From positions 174,799 through 238,798 of the forward strand of contig JAHCLO010000007.1 of the NCBI GenBank assembly GCA_026125285.1: a DNA stretch of 64,000 nucleotides. The letters run 5' to 3'. This document shows, piece by piece, positions 30,305-39,831 of this stretch. Position 1 is the first letter of the stretch, and every line of letters begins with the position of its first letter. This DNA is from Verrucomicrobiia bacterium (GTDB taxonomy: Bacteria; Verrucomicrobiota; Verrucomicrobiia; Limisphaerales; JADLHS01). The notes beneath the pieces were generated by a model. It was not told where the DNA came from. It did not search any database and worked only from the letters and a program-made list of their open reading frames with translations. The translations under genes and the position numbers were made by a program.

Positions 30305-31164
30305 CCCGCAGTGAGGTAAACGATGATGAACAAGGCGTCCAGGAGCACACAGGCGATGACGCTTTGGGCCACCGCGCGCACCGTGGACCGGGAGATTTCA
30401 TCCAGATGCAACGGTTGCGCCAGCCCGTGATAACAGGTGACGATGGCAATGATGAAACCAAACCCGCAGGTCTTGAGCGCCAGCAGAATGAAATCCAGAT
30501 AACTCAGGGCGCCGGCGAGCTGGTTGAAATAATCGCCCGGCGTCAACGGCACGTCCTGCAGGAACGCCCACAGGTAGCCGCTCACCAGGGCGCCGAGAAT
30601 CAAATAGACCGTCAGCGAGAAAACCCCCGCCATCATTCCCACCACACGCGGGACGACCAGATAATGCACGGGATCAATGCCCAGCGCTTCGAGGGCTTCC
30701 ACTTCGCCCAACGCCCGTGCCGTGCCCAATTCCACCACGTTGGCGGTGCCAATTCGCGCCAGCACCAGCAACGCCGTCAGCAACGGCCCCAGTTCACGCA
30801 CCACCACCAGCACCATGATGCTGCCCAGATAGTTGATGGCGCCGACGCGCGTCAGCCATGACACCGTCTGGCCAATGACCAGGAAGCCCAGCGCGAACGC
30901 CACGAACAAGAACATCGGCAGCAACCGAACCCCGGCCCGGTAAATTTCCCGCCGCACCAACGGCCCGACTACTGGTTGCGCCACTCGCAACTTCCTGAGC
31001 ATAACCCCCAGTGTGATCAAGGCAAACGCGCCCAGCCCTTGAACCGTCAGCACGCCCAGAAACATCAATCGCCCCAGATAATTGGCGTAGGAGTGCGGCA
31101 GGGGCGACCGCAACCGAAATGCCGGCGAGGCTTCGTCCACTGCGCTGACTTCGGCGTTCTGCAT
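30301..31164 (-). CDS. mlaE: MlaE-family permease
   Basis: The 287-aa integral membrane protein has the MlaE pattern: IYRAGVRLLPMFLFVAFALGF, then RELGPLLTALLVLARIGTANVVELGTARALGEVEALEALGIDP, the conserved EQ-helix/coupling segment (here E-x-G-T-A-R-A), and PRVVGMMAGVFSLTVYLILGAL. It forms the inner-membrane channel of the Mla lipid transporter with MlaF and MlaD, whose genes follow. First gene of the operon; its start is on the minus strand at 31164. Confidence 0.92.
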   Translation of the reverse strand: MQNAEVSAVDEASPAFRLRSPLPHSYANYLGRLMFLGVLTVQGLGAFALITLGVMLRKLRVAQPVVGPLVRREIYRAGVRLLPMFLFVAFALGFLVIGQTVSWLTRVGAINYLGSIMVLVVVRELGPLLTALLVLARIGTANVVELGTARALGEVEALEALGIDPVHYLVVPRVVGMMAGVFSLTVYLILGALVSGYLWAFLQDVPLTPGDYFNQLAGALSYLDFILLALKTCGFGFIIAIVTCYHGLAQPLHLDEISRSTVRAVAQSVIACVLLDALFIIVYLTAG

Positions 31165-31299
31165 GCCCGCAACGTAACGATGCCGCTGCGGTGGTCAATG
31201 CCTGACTCGCCTCCCAACCCGGCGCCAGTTTAATCTGCTTTCCCGCCCGGCCCTCGCGCGGTTAAGGTTTTCGCCAGACGCAAGTTGACCAACCGACAC

Positions 31300-31842
31300 A
31301 TGGCGAAAAACATCGTTTACTTTGATCTCGAAACCCAGCGATCCGCCGACGAGGTGGGCGGTTGGAGCAAGATCAGCCGCATGGGCATGAGCGTGGGGGT
31401 GACGTTCAGCACGGCGCGTGGGGATTATCGCATTTACGGCGAACCGCAGGTGAACGATCTGCTGACCGACCTGCAGCGCGCCGACCTCGTCGTGGGATTC
31501 AACGTCCTGCGTTTCGATTATGAAGTACTGCACGGCTACACCGCGTTCGATCTGACGCAACTCCCGACGCTGGATATGATGGTGGACCTGGCCAACACGC
31601 TGCAACACCGGCTCTCGCTTGATTCGATCGCCACCGCAACCTTTGGGGTGGAAAAGACCGCAGAGGGTTTGCAGGCCATTCAGTGGTTCAAGGAAGGCAA
31701 GCTCCTGGAGATTGCGGAGTACTGCTGTTATGACGTGAAGCTGACGAAGCTCGTGCATGAGTACGGCGTCCACCATCGGCAACTTCACTACAACAACCGC
31801 TTTGGAAAGAAGCTGACGGTGCCGGTCAAATGGCAGGTTTGA
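31300..31842 (+). CDS. RNase H-fold 3'-5' exonuclease-like protein
   Basis: MAKNIVYFDLETQRSADEVG has the first DE pair of the DEDD exonuclease superfamily; LVVGFNVLRFDYEVL has the second acidic motif, and CCYDVKLTKLVHEYG has the last. The short size (180 aa) and the D-L-E-T-Q signature match the predicted exonuclease family often called helicase-associated or YprB-like. It could act in DNA or RNA end processing. Start at 31300 chosen over a TTG five codons upstream. Divergent from mlaE. Confidence 0.78.
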   Translation: MAKNIVYFDLETQRSADEVGGWSKISRMGMSVGVTFSTARGDYRIYGEPQVNDLLTDLQRADLVVGFNVLRFDYEVLHGYTAFDLTQLPTLDMMVDLANTLQHRLSLDSIATATFGVEKTAEGLQAIQWFKEGKLLEIAEYCCYDVKLTKLVHEYGVHHRQLHYNNRFGKKLTVPVKWQV

Positions 31843-31962
31843 AATTGCAGCGTGGCGGCAAGGCGCGCCAACGCACTCTCCACGCGCGGCGCGTCATACA
31901 GGATTGTGCCGTCGGGCTTGGTCTTTGACGGGCGGAACACACTGACGCCCATCAAAGCTCCC

Positions 31963-34900
31963 TCATGGTTGCGGCGGCGTCACGATGCGATACCAGCGAG
32001 CGCTGGAATCTGCGGGGATCGGGATGGACACGTTGACGACACCATTCTCCGGCGGCGCCGGGATTTGTTGCAGGCTCTCCCATACACCAGTCAAAGAATC
32101 CCCGCGTGACTGGAGGGTGTAGGCGCGGGTGGCCACGGCGTTGAACTGGAGTTCGAGCGTCGGCGGATTGCCAGCAGAGGAAGCAACGGCCACAAACTTC
32201 AAAACACTGTCCGGATCACGTGGATCGGTGTCGGCGATGAATTCCTGTTCGTTGGTGTGACCGTCCTCGTCGGGATCGGCGCCGGGGCCGCTGATAGTCG
32301 GGTCGAGCAGTTCGGCGGGCAGGAAGTGGCGGGCCAGCCACGAAGCAAACGTCTCGCCGCTGACTTCAATCGTAACATCATCGGTGGTTGTCAATACGCC
32401 ATCGCTCGCCGTGAGGCGCAGGACATAGTTGCCAGGTTGCGAGAAGGTGGCGGTGGTGTGCGGAGCGTTGGTGGCGGCAAAGGCCACCTCGCCAGGGCCG
32501 CTGAACTTAGACCAGACCAGACTCAGTTGGCCGGGAGGGATCGGCAGGCCATCGTCCGCGACCTGGCCGGTTAGGAACGCGGAAGCAGAAAGTTCGATCG
32601 CCTGATTGGTGCCGGCATTGGCGGTGGGGCTGATGTTCGGCGGAAAGCCGGTGCCAGTCAGGTAGAGATTGAAGCCCAGATCGGAACTCGTGACATTCAC
32701 CTGATGAACGCGCACGGCCAGGACGTTGTTGCCCTCGACGAGGAGGCTCGCATCCACGTCCCGCTCATAAAAAGTTAGTTCGTCCGCGCCGCCCACCACA
32801 CTGCTGGCCAGAGTCGTGGCGGTGATGTTGCCTTCGGGCATGTTGCTGCGAAAGACTTCGACGCCGTTGAGATAGACAATGGCGCCGTCGTCGCGGGATA
32901 GTCCAACCTTCAGGGCGGTGATGGAAGCGGCGCTGGTCACACTGAAGGCGCGGCGGAACCAAGTGGTAACGTGCTTGTTGTTCGCGTTGCCGCCAAAACT
33001 GACGACCGTAGCCTCACCGTCTCCGCCATAACCGAGCCGCGCCGGGCCGCTGGGCCAGGCCGAATCATTGTAATCGGGATTGATCCAGTTCGCCGGCAGG
33101 TCGCCGCCTTGATCGTAGTACTTCCACACCGAGCCAGCCGGCACCAGGGTGACGGGCAGAGTGCTGCGTGTAACATTCACCACCACATCGCTGCTGGCGG
33201 CGAGCGCGCCGTCGTGAGCGGTAAGGCGCAGGAGGTAAGTGCCGACGCCGGGGATGTCCGCCGTGGTGTTGGTGTCGCCAGGTGAAGCGAACCAAACAGG
33301 ACCCGGTCCGTTGAGTTGCGACCAATTCACGGTGAAGCCGGCGGGAGGATCCGGTAAACCGTCGTCGGTGACAGCGCCGGTCAACTGAATCGTGACGGGG
33401 AACTGCGATGCGTCATGCGTCTGCGTTGAACCGGCGCTGACCTGGGGCGGACGATTGCCAGTGTTGGGCAAACCAGGTGACGGCCCGCCGGGGCTGACCC
33501 GCCAGTTGGCCGGATCGTTGCCGTATTCGGCGGCAATCAGCCGTTCAAGCGAACTGCCACTGCCCGTCGGCAGCACCGGCCACGGCGCGCTGACGCGATA
33601 GCGGATTTCATCCACGGCGATCTCCGGCACAATGGGCTGGCCACCATCATCGAAGTCAGGATTGTCCGGTCGAAGCAGTTGAAGGTTTTCTCCGTTGCTC
33701 TGGAGCACACCGCTGAATGGGCCGAAGATCGGGACGTCCGACGGAACGCCAAACCGGGTGCGGAAAACTTCCGGGTCGCCGGAAACAATCAACAGCAAGC
33801 CATGGGGCGCCAGTTCGAGGCCCGGGGGAAAGGAATAGCCGATGCCGTTGACCCGCCAGGTGAGTTCGGGATGGTGGGGATTGTAGAGCAAGACCACGTC
33901 GGGGGTGATGTTCTTCAGTTCGAGAAACTGGGCATCCCCCGGCAGCGGTTGGCAGTGGATTTCACTGATCACCACCGGCCCGACCAGCGGCCCGGCATTG
34001 GTGGTGCCGAGGGTCAAGGCGCTTTGCGCCGGGTAATGAGCCTCGCCGGTGCTGATAACGTGACGTCCAAAGGAAACACCGTTGGCGGCGGCACCAAAGG
34101 CGAAGCCATGACTGTAGCCGGTGAGTTCGCCCGCCGCATTGCCCGAATACAAATAAACTTCCTCGCCGCGGGAACTCAGTGAGAAATTCGTCGCGGCTCC
34201 GGGCTGCGGGTTAAAGTGGTTCTCCGTGAACACAACGAAACCGTAGGCGGGGATAATGGTCGGCGCCGGGATGCGGAATTTTTTGGGCGTGGTGCGGCGG
34301 TCAGTGAGATACCAATGCCCGACGTCCACCGGAGTGGAATTAGGATTGTGCAGTTCAATGGCGTCCACCTCGGGCAAGTCGGTGTGGGTGAGCACTTCAT
34401 TGACCAGCACGGGTGGAATGTTGACCGGGGCATCGTCGCTACCGGGTGAGCCACCGACGGCGCTGCTGGCGCGCCAGTTGACGGGATCATCCGGATCGGG
34501 ATTCAAATTGGGATTTAGGGGCACGAGCGAAAAACCACCGCCGTCCGGGGCGACGGGCCATGGTTCCACATCTGAATAACGGACAGAAAAGATCGTGGTC
34601 CCGACCGCGTGCGAAAGGGTGACGCGCTCGCCGGAGTTGGACAGTTGGCCCGTATAGACGCCGTCAAACGGAACGCCCGGATACCGGGCGGCGAAGCCGA
34701 GCGGGTTGCTGACAAGAACCACGAATCCGCCCGGTGCCAAGCGCGTACCTAACGGGAACGCGTAGCTGATGCCGGCGGTGAACTGGACCCCGCTGAGATC
34801 GAGTTCCTCATTCCCGACATTCTTCAACTCGATGAACTCAAGTTGCGTGCCCGTGAAATTGTCGGTGGCCGGGGGGTTGTACATCAACTCGGTGATAAAC

Positions 34901-37900
34901 AGATCGGTGAAAGTCTGAATGACGGTGAACGTAGCCTCATTAAGCGCGCTCCAGGTGCTGCCGTTCCACACGCGGGCCTTGACCTCGCTGGTTTCTGTCA
35001 GCGCAATCGGGCCGCCGTAGGTGCGGGCGCCGGGCGAAATCGCCCCACCGGTGAGCCGGGGATCCGTGCCGTCCAGCGTGTAGTAGATCGTGCCCGCTGG
35101 CGCCGACATCGCGAGGGGAAAACCGTTGGTGATGTTGCCGCCATGTTGATTGAAGCTGGGCGCGGTGACATTCGGATAAAGCCCGGCGGAGCGAAGCTGG
35201 TTCAACACCACGCCGGAACGCTGGGGCAGAAAGTTGTTGAGCACGTTGTTGACGGCGTTCAACCAGTCGGTGCGAGTGAACGGGGCCGCACGTTTGGCGT
35301 CACCCCAACGGGCGGATTCACCCACCACCGCGCGATCCAGTTGCGCGGTCCGATTGGTAAAGATCTCGCGGCTGCGCTGCGGCGTCAGCACTCCGTTGTT
35401 GAAGAAATGCCGATGAACGTGGTCGGCCACCAACCAGCGGAACTCGGCGTTGGCCTGGAGTTTTTGGAAGACCCATTGCGGGTTGCTGTAGAGCACGGAA
35501 GAATCGCCTGCCGGATAAGGCCCCAGGCGGTTTTCGTTTACGTTCAGCAGCGTATGCTCGGCATCATGGACAAAGAAACGGAAGCCGTCCGCCCCCACGC
35601 GGTCGCGCACGCCGTAGAAATTATTGGGACGGGTGTTGCCGAGGAAGTTGGAAATTGGCGCATCCAGATTGCCGCCGTAGTAAATGATCAGCATGTAGTC
35701 AATCAGGTTGGGCAAATCCACCAGGTTTTCGTACGCGGGATTGCGCGTGCCGTCGGGATTGTTGCCCTGGACATACTGGTAGGCGGCGGTGGTGGCGAAG
35801 CCCGCCTGCGCCAGTTGATAAAGCCGCGTCCACGCGTCCAGATTTCCGTCCGTGGCATTGATCGTGTAGGGACCGGCCTCCACTTTCACTACGTCGTAGT
35901 CTTCCCGGCGACCACCGAAATAAGTTTCGCCATAGGAGGCTTCGGGTCGCTCGCAGGTGTTGAAGATACCCCAATACTGGCCGTTGATGTAAAGGTGATA
36001 GAACTCACCTCGTTCCGCGTGGTGGCCCATGGCGAGTTGCAGGTCCCGATTGAACTGATCCCGAACAAAGATGCCGCGGCTGTCGCCTTGAAAACTCCAC
36101 GAGTAGTTCTGGAAGGTGCGCAGATCCAGCTTGTCGAACGTATCGGTGCCGTTATCGCCGAACATTGGATACTCAAGCTTTGAGGCGCCGTACTCGCCGC
36201 GGAAGAACAGGCGAAAGGCATGCTTGGGATTGTCCGTGCTGCGGCTGAACCCGCCCCGGATGCGAATCCCGGCCGGCACCTGAAATCCTTCCGTGCCGTC
36301 GGGATGCAGCAATTCAAAGGAACATGGCCGTTCCCAATCCCGCCCGTCCTGTCCGGGATTGGCATAAATGCCGGTGGCCGGGTCAAAGAGGTCCTTCAAG
36401 TCCATCACGACGGACAGAGTCGGGATGGCCTTGAGATCGTTGATGATCGTCGGTGCGTAGGTGGGGTGATTGACGATGTCCGGGTCCATGCCGTAGTCCA
36501 CCACGTTGCCACCCCAACTGGATGGCCAACCGGACGGCGGCGCGCCAGTCGGGGACTGCAGGATGACATCGCTCAAAAAGACATAGGTGTAGGTCGCCAC
36601 GGTTGAAGGCTGATATTGATCCCGAAACGTTGCGGCCCGAACCGTGCGCGTGCCATTGATCTGGAGTGGGCCAGCGTAGGTGAAACCATTGGTCAGCGAC
36701 GGCACGGTGCCGTTGGTGGTGTAACGGATCGTGGCGTCCGGCGTGGGGGTGGTGAGCTCGAGTTGAAACGGGGTATCGTAGAAGCCGCGTTCGACATTGA
36801 AGCGGGGAATGCTGGCGAAGCCGAGCACGCCATCACCATTCAATGCCCCGGGAGTGGGTTGGGTGAAGTAAACGTTGGTAAGGGCGTTGACCTGATATTC
36901 GACCAGTTGCGGCAAAAGGAGAAAATTGGCATCCGCGGCGGACACGTTCAACCCGTGCAAGGCGAGCACATTGTTGCCGGAAACGAGCAGGCCGAGATGG
37001 TCGGACACATTGATGTCTTCGTAAGCGAGACTCAACGCAGCCGGGCGGGCGCTGGTGGCCGCCGAGTTCCATTGCGGCGAGGCCGGCGCGTTGCGACGGG
37101 CGATTTCCTGGCCGTTCAGATAGGCCACGAAACCGTCGTTGTATTGGACGCGCAGCGTGAGCGAATTGAGCGTCGCGGGATTGCTCACGTTGAAGGGCAC
37201 GCGCAGGTACATCGAGGCGTTCACATTCCGCATCGGCGTTTCTACGTCGGTCGCGATGCTCGTCCGCAGACTGCCGCCGCCGCCGCCCGCCACCGGCACC
37301 GAGCGCACAGCCAGCCCGCCATTGGCGGTATCGCCCACGAGCCGGAAGTTGGTGGAGTCCCAGGCCGCCCGGTTGCCGGAAGCGGCGAACAGTTCCAGCC
37401 CCGCGCCGCCGCCGCGCTCGTAATAAACCAGCCGTAGCGAGTAATCACCGGCCACCGGGACATTGAAGACGCCCAGCGTGTCCGCGGGACCGCGAGGGTC
37501 GGGGAAGGCAATGACAAAACTGTCTCCGACGTTCAGCCGGAAACCATCGTCGCTGTTCACCCCAAAGGTCCACGGCCCGGCGCTGGGAATGTGAATGGTG
37601 GCGGTGACTTCGACCACGAAGTCCTCCACATCCACGCCAATGGTTTGGCCAGGGAAGGGATTGTTGTTACCGTAATTGCCCTCGCCCCCGGTGTTGAAGT
37701 AGTTGATCACACTGGCGTTTTCGGTAGTGACACTGACCTGTTGCGAGGGATTCGCAATCACGCCGTCCGCGGCGGCCAGGTTGTTTACCAGAATGTTGGC
37801 CTTGTAATTTCGTACCGCGAAACCGGCAATCTCAGTTTCATAGCCGAATCCGGTCGGCCCACTGATCCAGCCGGCGGGGCTGAATCCCGGTTGCCGCCAG

Positions 37901-38445
37901 GTGTCGCCCAGCGTGCCACTGGTGGGAACATGGGCTTGCGCCTGAGCGCCCGCCGCGAGCAAAACGTTGGTGGCCACGGATTGCCCCAAGCCGTACGACA
38001 CATCGCGAAACTGTTCGGGGAACTGGGGCGCGAAGGCGGACTCAACGGTCACTCCGTCCGGTCTGACCAGCGCGAGATACTCGCCGCCGGCACCAAGATT
38101 GAAACTGGTGTGCAACTCCGCGCCGGCCACCGCGCGGTTCTTACTGGACGCGAACACCAGGAGAATCCCCTTGGCTGGCAGACTAACCGCGGGCAGCCGC
38201 CATTTGGTGAGTTGCGCAGCGTTGTCGGTGAGATACCAGCCGTCCAGATTCACCGTTGTATTGCCGGTGTTGTAAAGCTCGATCCAATCTGAAAAATCTC
38301 CGTCCTCGTCGGCCAGGGTTCCGCCGTTGCTGGCCATGAATTCGGAAATGACAACTTGGCCTTGAGTCTTGGTGGCGGAAAGAAACAGCCCCAGCATTAA
38401 CAACCCAGACAGAACCAGGCGACGACCGCTGACAAACAACATCAT
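31963..38445 (-). CDS. Giant secreted CotH/lamin-tail-domain protein
   Basis: A signal peptide (MMLFVSGRRLVLSGLLMLGL to TQGQ) is followed by at least four lamin-tail domains (ISEFMASNGGTLADEDGD, FITELMYNPPA, LVNEVLTHTDLPEVDAIEL, ISEIHCQPLPGD). Between the first two lie a PA14-like region, chitobiase-type repeats (DATIRYTTNGTVPS, GTIYYTLDGTDPR) and a CotH kinase-like domain (about residues 700-1030: IRIRGGFSRSTDNPKHAFRL, HLYINGQYWGIFN). PKD-like repeats follow. The length of about 2160 aa is typical for this verrucomicrobial family, thought to act on the cell surface. A start at 38517 would add 24 residues ahead of the signal peptide. Confidence 0.9.
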   Translation of the reverse strand: MMLFVSGRRLVLSGLLMLGLFLSATKTQGQVVISEFMASNGGTLADEDGDFSDWIELYNTGNTTVNLDGWYLTDNAAQLTKWRLPAVSLPAKGILLVFASSKNRAVAGAELHTSFNLGAGGEYLALVRPDGVTVESAFAPQFPEQFRDVSYGLGQSVATNVLLAAGAQAQAHVPTSGTLGDTWRQPGFSPAGWISGPTGFGYETEIAGFAVRNYKANILVNNLAAADGVIANPSQQVSVTTENASVINYFNTGGEGNYGNNNPFPGQTIGVDVEDFVVEVTATIHIPSAGPWTFGVNSDDGFRLNVGDSFVIAFPDPRGPADTLGVFNVPVAGDYSLRLVYYERGGGAGLELFAASGNRAAWDSTNFRLVGDTANGGLAVRSVPVAGGGGGSLRTSIATDVETPMRNVNASMYLRVPFNVSNPATLNSLTLRVQYNDGFVAYLNGQEIARRNAPASPQWNSAATSARPAALSLAYEDINVSDHLGLLVSGNNVLALHGLNVSAADANFLLLPQLVEYQVNALTNVYFTQPTPGALNGDGVLGFASIPRFNVERGFYDTPFQLELTTPTPDATIRYTTNGTVPSLTNGFTYAGPLQINGTRTVRAATFRDQYQPSTVATYTYVFLSDVILQSPTGAPPSGWPSSWGGNVVDYGMDPDIVNHPTYAPTIINDLKAIPTLSVVMDLKDLFDPATGIYANPGQDGRDWERPCSFELLHPDGTEGFQVPAGIRIRGGFSRSTDNPKHAFRLFFRGEYGASKLEYPMFGDNGTDTFDKLDLRTFQNYSWSFQGDSRGIFVRDQFNRDLQLAMGHHAERGEFYHLYINGQYWGIFNTCERPEASYGETYFGGRREDYDVVKVEAGPYTINATDGNLDAWTRLYQLAQAGFATTAAYQYVQGNNPDGTRNPAYENLVDLPNLIDYMLIIYYGGNLDAPISNFLGNTRPNNFYGVRDRVGADGFRFFVHDAEHTLLNVNENRLGPYPAGDSSVLYSNPQWVFQKLQANAEFRWLVADHVHRHFFNNGVLTPQRSREIFTNRTAQLDRAVVGESARWGDAKRAAPFTRTDWLNAVNNVLNNFLPQRSGVVLNQLRSAGLYPNVTAPSFNQHGGNITNGFPLAMSAPAGTIYYTLDGTDPRLTGGAISPGARTYGGPIALTETSEVKARVWNGSTWSALNEATFTVIQTFTDLFITELMYNPPATDNFTGTQLEFIELKNVGNEELDLSGVQFTAGISYAFPLGTRLAPGGFVVLVSNPLGFAARYPGVPFDGVYTGQLSNSGERVTLSHAVGTTIFSVRYSDVEPWPVAPDGGGFSLVPLNPNLNPDPDDPVNWRASSAVGGSPGSDDAPVNIPPVLVNEVLTHTDLPEVDAIELHNPNSTPVDVGHWYLTDRRTTPKKFRIPAPTIIPAYGFVVFTENHFNPQPGAATNFSLSSRGEEVYLYSGNAAGELTGYSHGFAFGAAANGVSFGRHVISTGEAHYPAQSALTLGTTNAGPLVGPVVISEIHCQPLPGDAQFLELKNITPDVVLLYNPHHPELTWRVNGIGYSFPPGLELAPHGLLLIVSGDPEVFRTRFGVPSDVPIFGPFSGVLQSNGENLQLLRPDNPDFDDGGQPIVPEIAVDEIRYRVSAPWPVLPTGSGSSLERLIAAEYGNDPANWRVSPGGPSPGLPNTGNRPPQVSAGSTQTHDASQFPVTIQLTGAVTDDGLPDPPAGFTVNWSQLNGPGPVWFASPGDTNTTADIPGVGTYLLRLTAHDGALAASSDVVVNVTRSTLPVTLVPAGSVWKYYDQGGDLPANWINPDYNDSAWPSGPARLGYGGDGEATVVSFGGNANNKHVTTWFRRAFSVTSAASITALKVGLSRDDGAIVYLNGVEVFRSNMPEGNITATTLASSVVGGADELTFYERDVDASLLVEGNNVLAVRVHQVNVTSSDLGFNLYLTGTGFPPNISPTANAGTNQAIELSASAFLTGQVADDGLPIPPGQLSLVWSKFSGPGEVAFAATNAPHTTATFSQPGNYVLRLTASDGVLTTTDDVTIEVSGETFASWLARHFLPAELLDPTISGPGADPDEDGHTNEQEFIADTDPRDPDSVLKFVAVASSAGNPPTLELQFNAVATRAYTLQSRGDSLTGVWESLQQIPAPPENGVVNVSIPIPADSSARWYRIVTPPQP

Positions 38446-38517
38446 GCGCGACAATATACCCATCCATCCGACCGTGGCAAATCTCCAGCCTTCAGTCGCC
38501 GGGGTGTTGCTGCTCAT

Positions 38518-38934
38518 TGGGGACCAGCGACCACTGCCGTGACCGCCGGGTTGGATGTCGCGGACGCTTCGCCAGCATCGTGCTCCGCGATCCGTCGCTT
38601 CCGATCACGCGTAAATCCGGTGAAGTAGTTCGCGTCGCACCCTTTGGCGAAGGGGATGCGCGCCAGGCGTGGGTCTGCCCACAACAACCGCGACGATGCG
38701 GTGGGTGAGCAACCTTGCTTGCGCCGGCCAAAGTCGCACTGGCTTCCTTACGCCTATTATGCGGGACAACGGGGTTTCCTTGCTCTCGCCCATTGCAGGA
38801 TCAAGCGTTCGAATGACGTTCTCCTTCAAGCAGAGAACCTCGTCGCTCGAAGCAAAACCGAGACGGGCGTGACGTTTCATTTCAGCAATCGGGAGCCGAC
38901 CGAGCGGGAAGACTTCCCCAACTTCCCGAAACCG
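38518..38934. other. Intergenic, 417 bases, no gene recognised
   Basis: Short frames on both strands have no protein character. The region separates the starts of one minus-strand gene and the end of another, and I see no clear terminator or RNA gene. Confidence 0.35.
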
Positions 38935-39660
38935 TCACCGCCGCCCGTCGTACCACGGATGGCACGAGGTGCGGTTGGTCAGCGTGCCCTTCTGATTGAA
39001 AGCCGCCCGCAGAAAGAACCACAACAATTCGCGTAGCGAGTAAAGTCGGACCTTGCGCGCGGAGGTGACCAGTGGATGTCGATGCAAGATGACTACTTCG
39101 CAGCCCATCTCCCGCGCCAGTTGGCGCAGACGCTTGCTCAAGTCGAGTTCCTCCCCGGCAAACAGTTCGTTGTTGAACCCGCCAATCTTCCGGAACGCGG
39201 CCGTCTCGCAAAAAATGAACGATCCGGCCAGGAGTCGCTGACTTCGGCTGAGGAAGTTCCAGAAGCCAGTAAAAAAGTTCGCCAGCGGATAGCCGTCCTC
39301 GAGTCGCACCGTGCAACCGCCGGCCAGACAGTGGCCGGCCTGAATTTGCTCGGCGACTTCGGCAAACAATGCCGCGCTGGGATGCGAATCGGCATCAATG
39401 AATAACAGCCAGTCGCCGGTGGCGACCTCCGCACCGCGATTCCGGGCACGGGCGATTTGATTGACCGGCTCGGACACGACGGTCGCTCCGCCGGCGCGGG
39501 CAATTTCGGCCGTACGATCGGTGGAGTTGTTGTCGCAGACGATCAATTCCGATTCCCAGGCGAACTGGCCGAAAGCGACGCGCGCCGACTGCACGCGGGC
39601 GAGGGTGCCGCCCAGCAGCCGCTCCTCGTTGAAGGCAGGAATGATGATCGAAATTTTCAA
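38935..39660 (-). CDS. Family 2 glycosyltransferase
   Basis: MKISIIIPAFNEERLLGGTL is the classical GT2 start, CDNNSTDRTAEIARAGGA the nucleotide-binding part, and LLFIDADSHPS the DxD metal site. GAEVATGDWLL and GEELDLSKRLRQL match the acceptor-side region (ED motif). 241 aa, without membrane helices except a weak C-terminal one. It probably transfers a sugar to a lipid or cell-wall acceptor; the donor is unknown. It has no co-oriented neighbour, so it is likely a single-gene unit. Confidence 0.92.
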   Translation of the reverse strand: MKISIIIPAFNEERLLGGTLARVQSARVAFGQFAWESELIVCDNNSTDRTAEIARAGGATVVSEPVNQIARARNRGAEVATGDWLLFIDADSHPSAALFAEVAEQIQAGHCLAGGCTVRLEDGYPLANFFTGFWNFLSRSQRLLAGSFIFCETAAFRKIGGFNNELFAGEELDLSKRLRQLAREMGCEVVILHRHPLVTSARKVRLYSLRELLWFFLRAAFNQKGTLTNRTSCHPWYDGRR

Positions 39661-39831
39661 CGCGGCGAGTGTGGGCGGGAGTTTGCATCGGGCTCAATCT
39701 TCAATTCTGACCGAAGGCGGCGGCCGGACGCGGAATAATCATTTGAACTGGGCTTGAGGAGCGTTAACTTACGGCTGCGGGTGCAGCATCCTTGGGATTC
39801 ACCCTTTCAAACCTTTTACCGGAGACTTTTT

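Noticed and set aside
34843..36183. Plus-strand frame of 446 codons opposite the CotH/LTD gene
   Set aside because: Antisense to CotH-domain sequence with clear family motifs; no protein-like features of its own.
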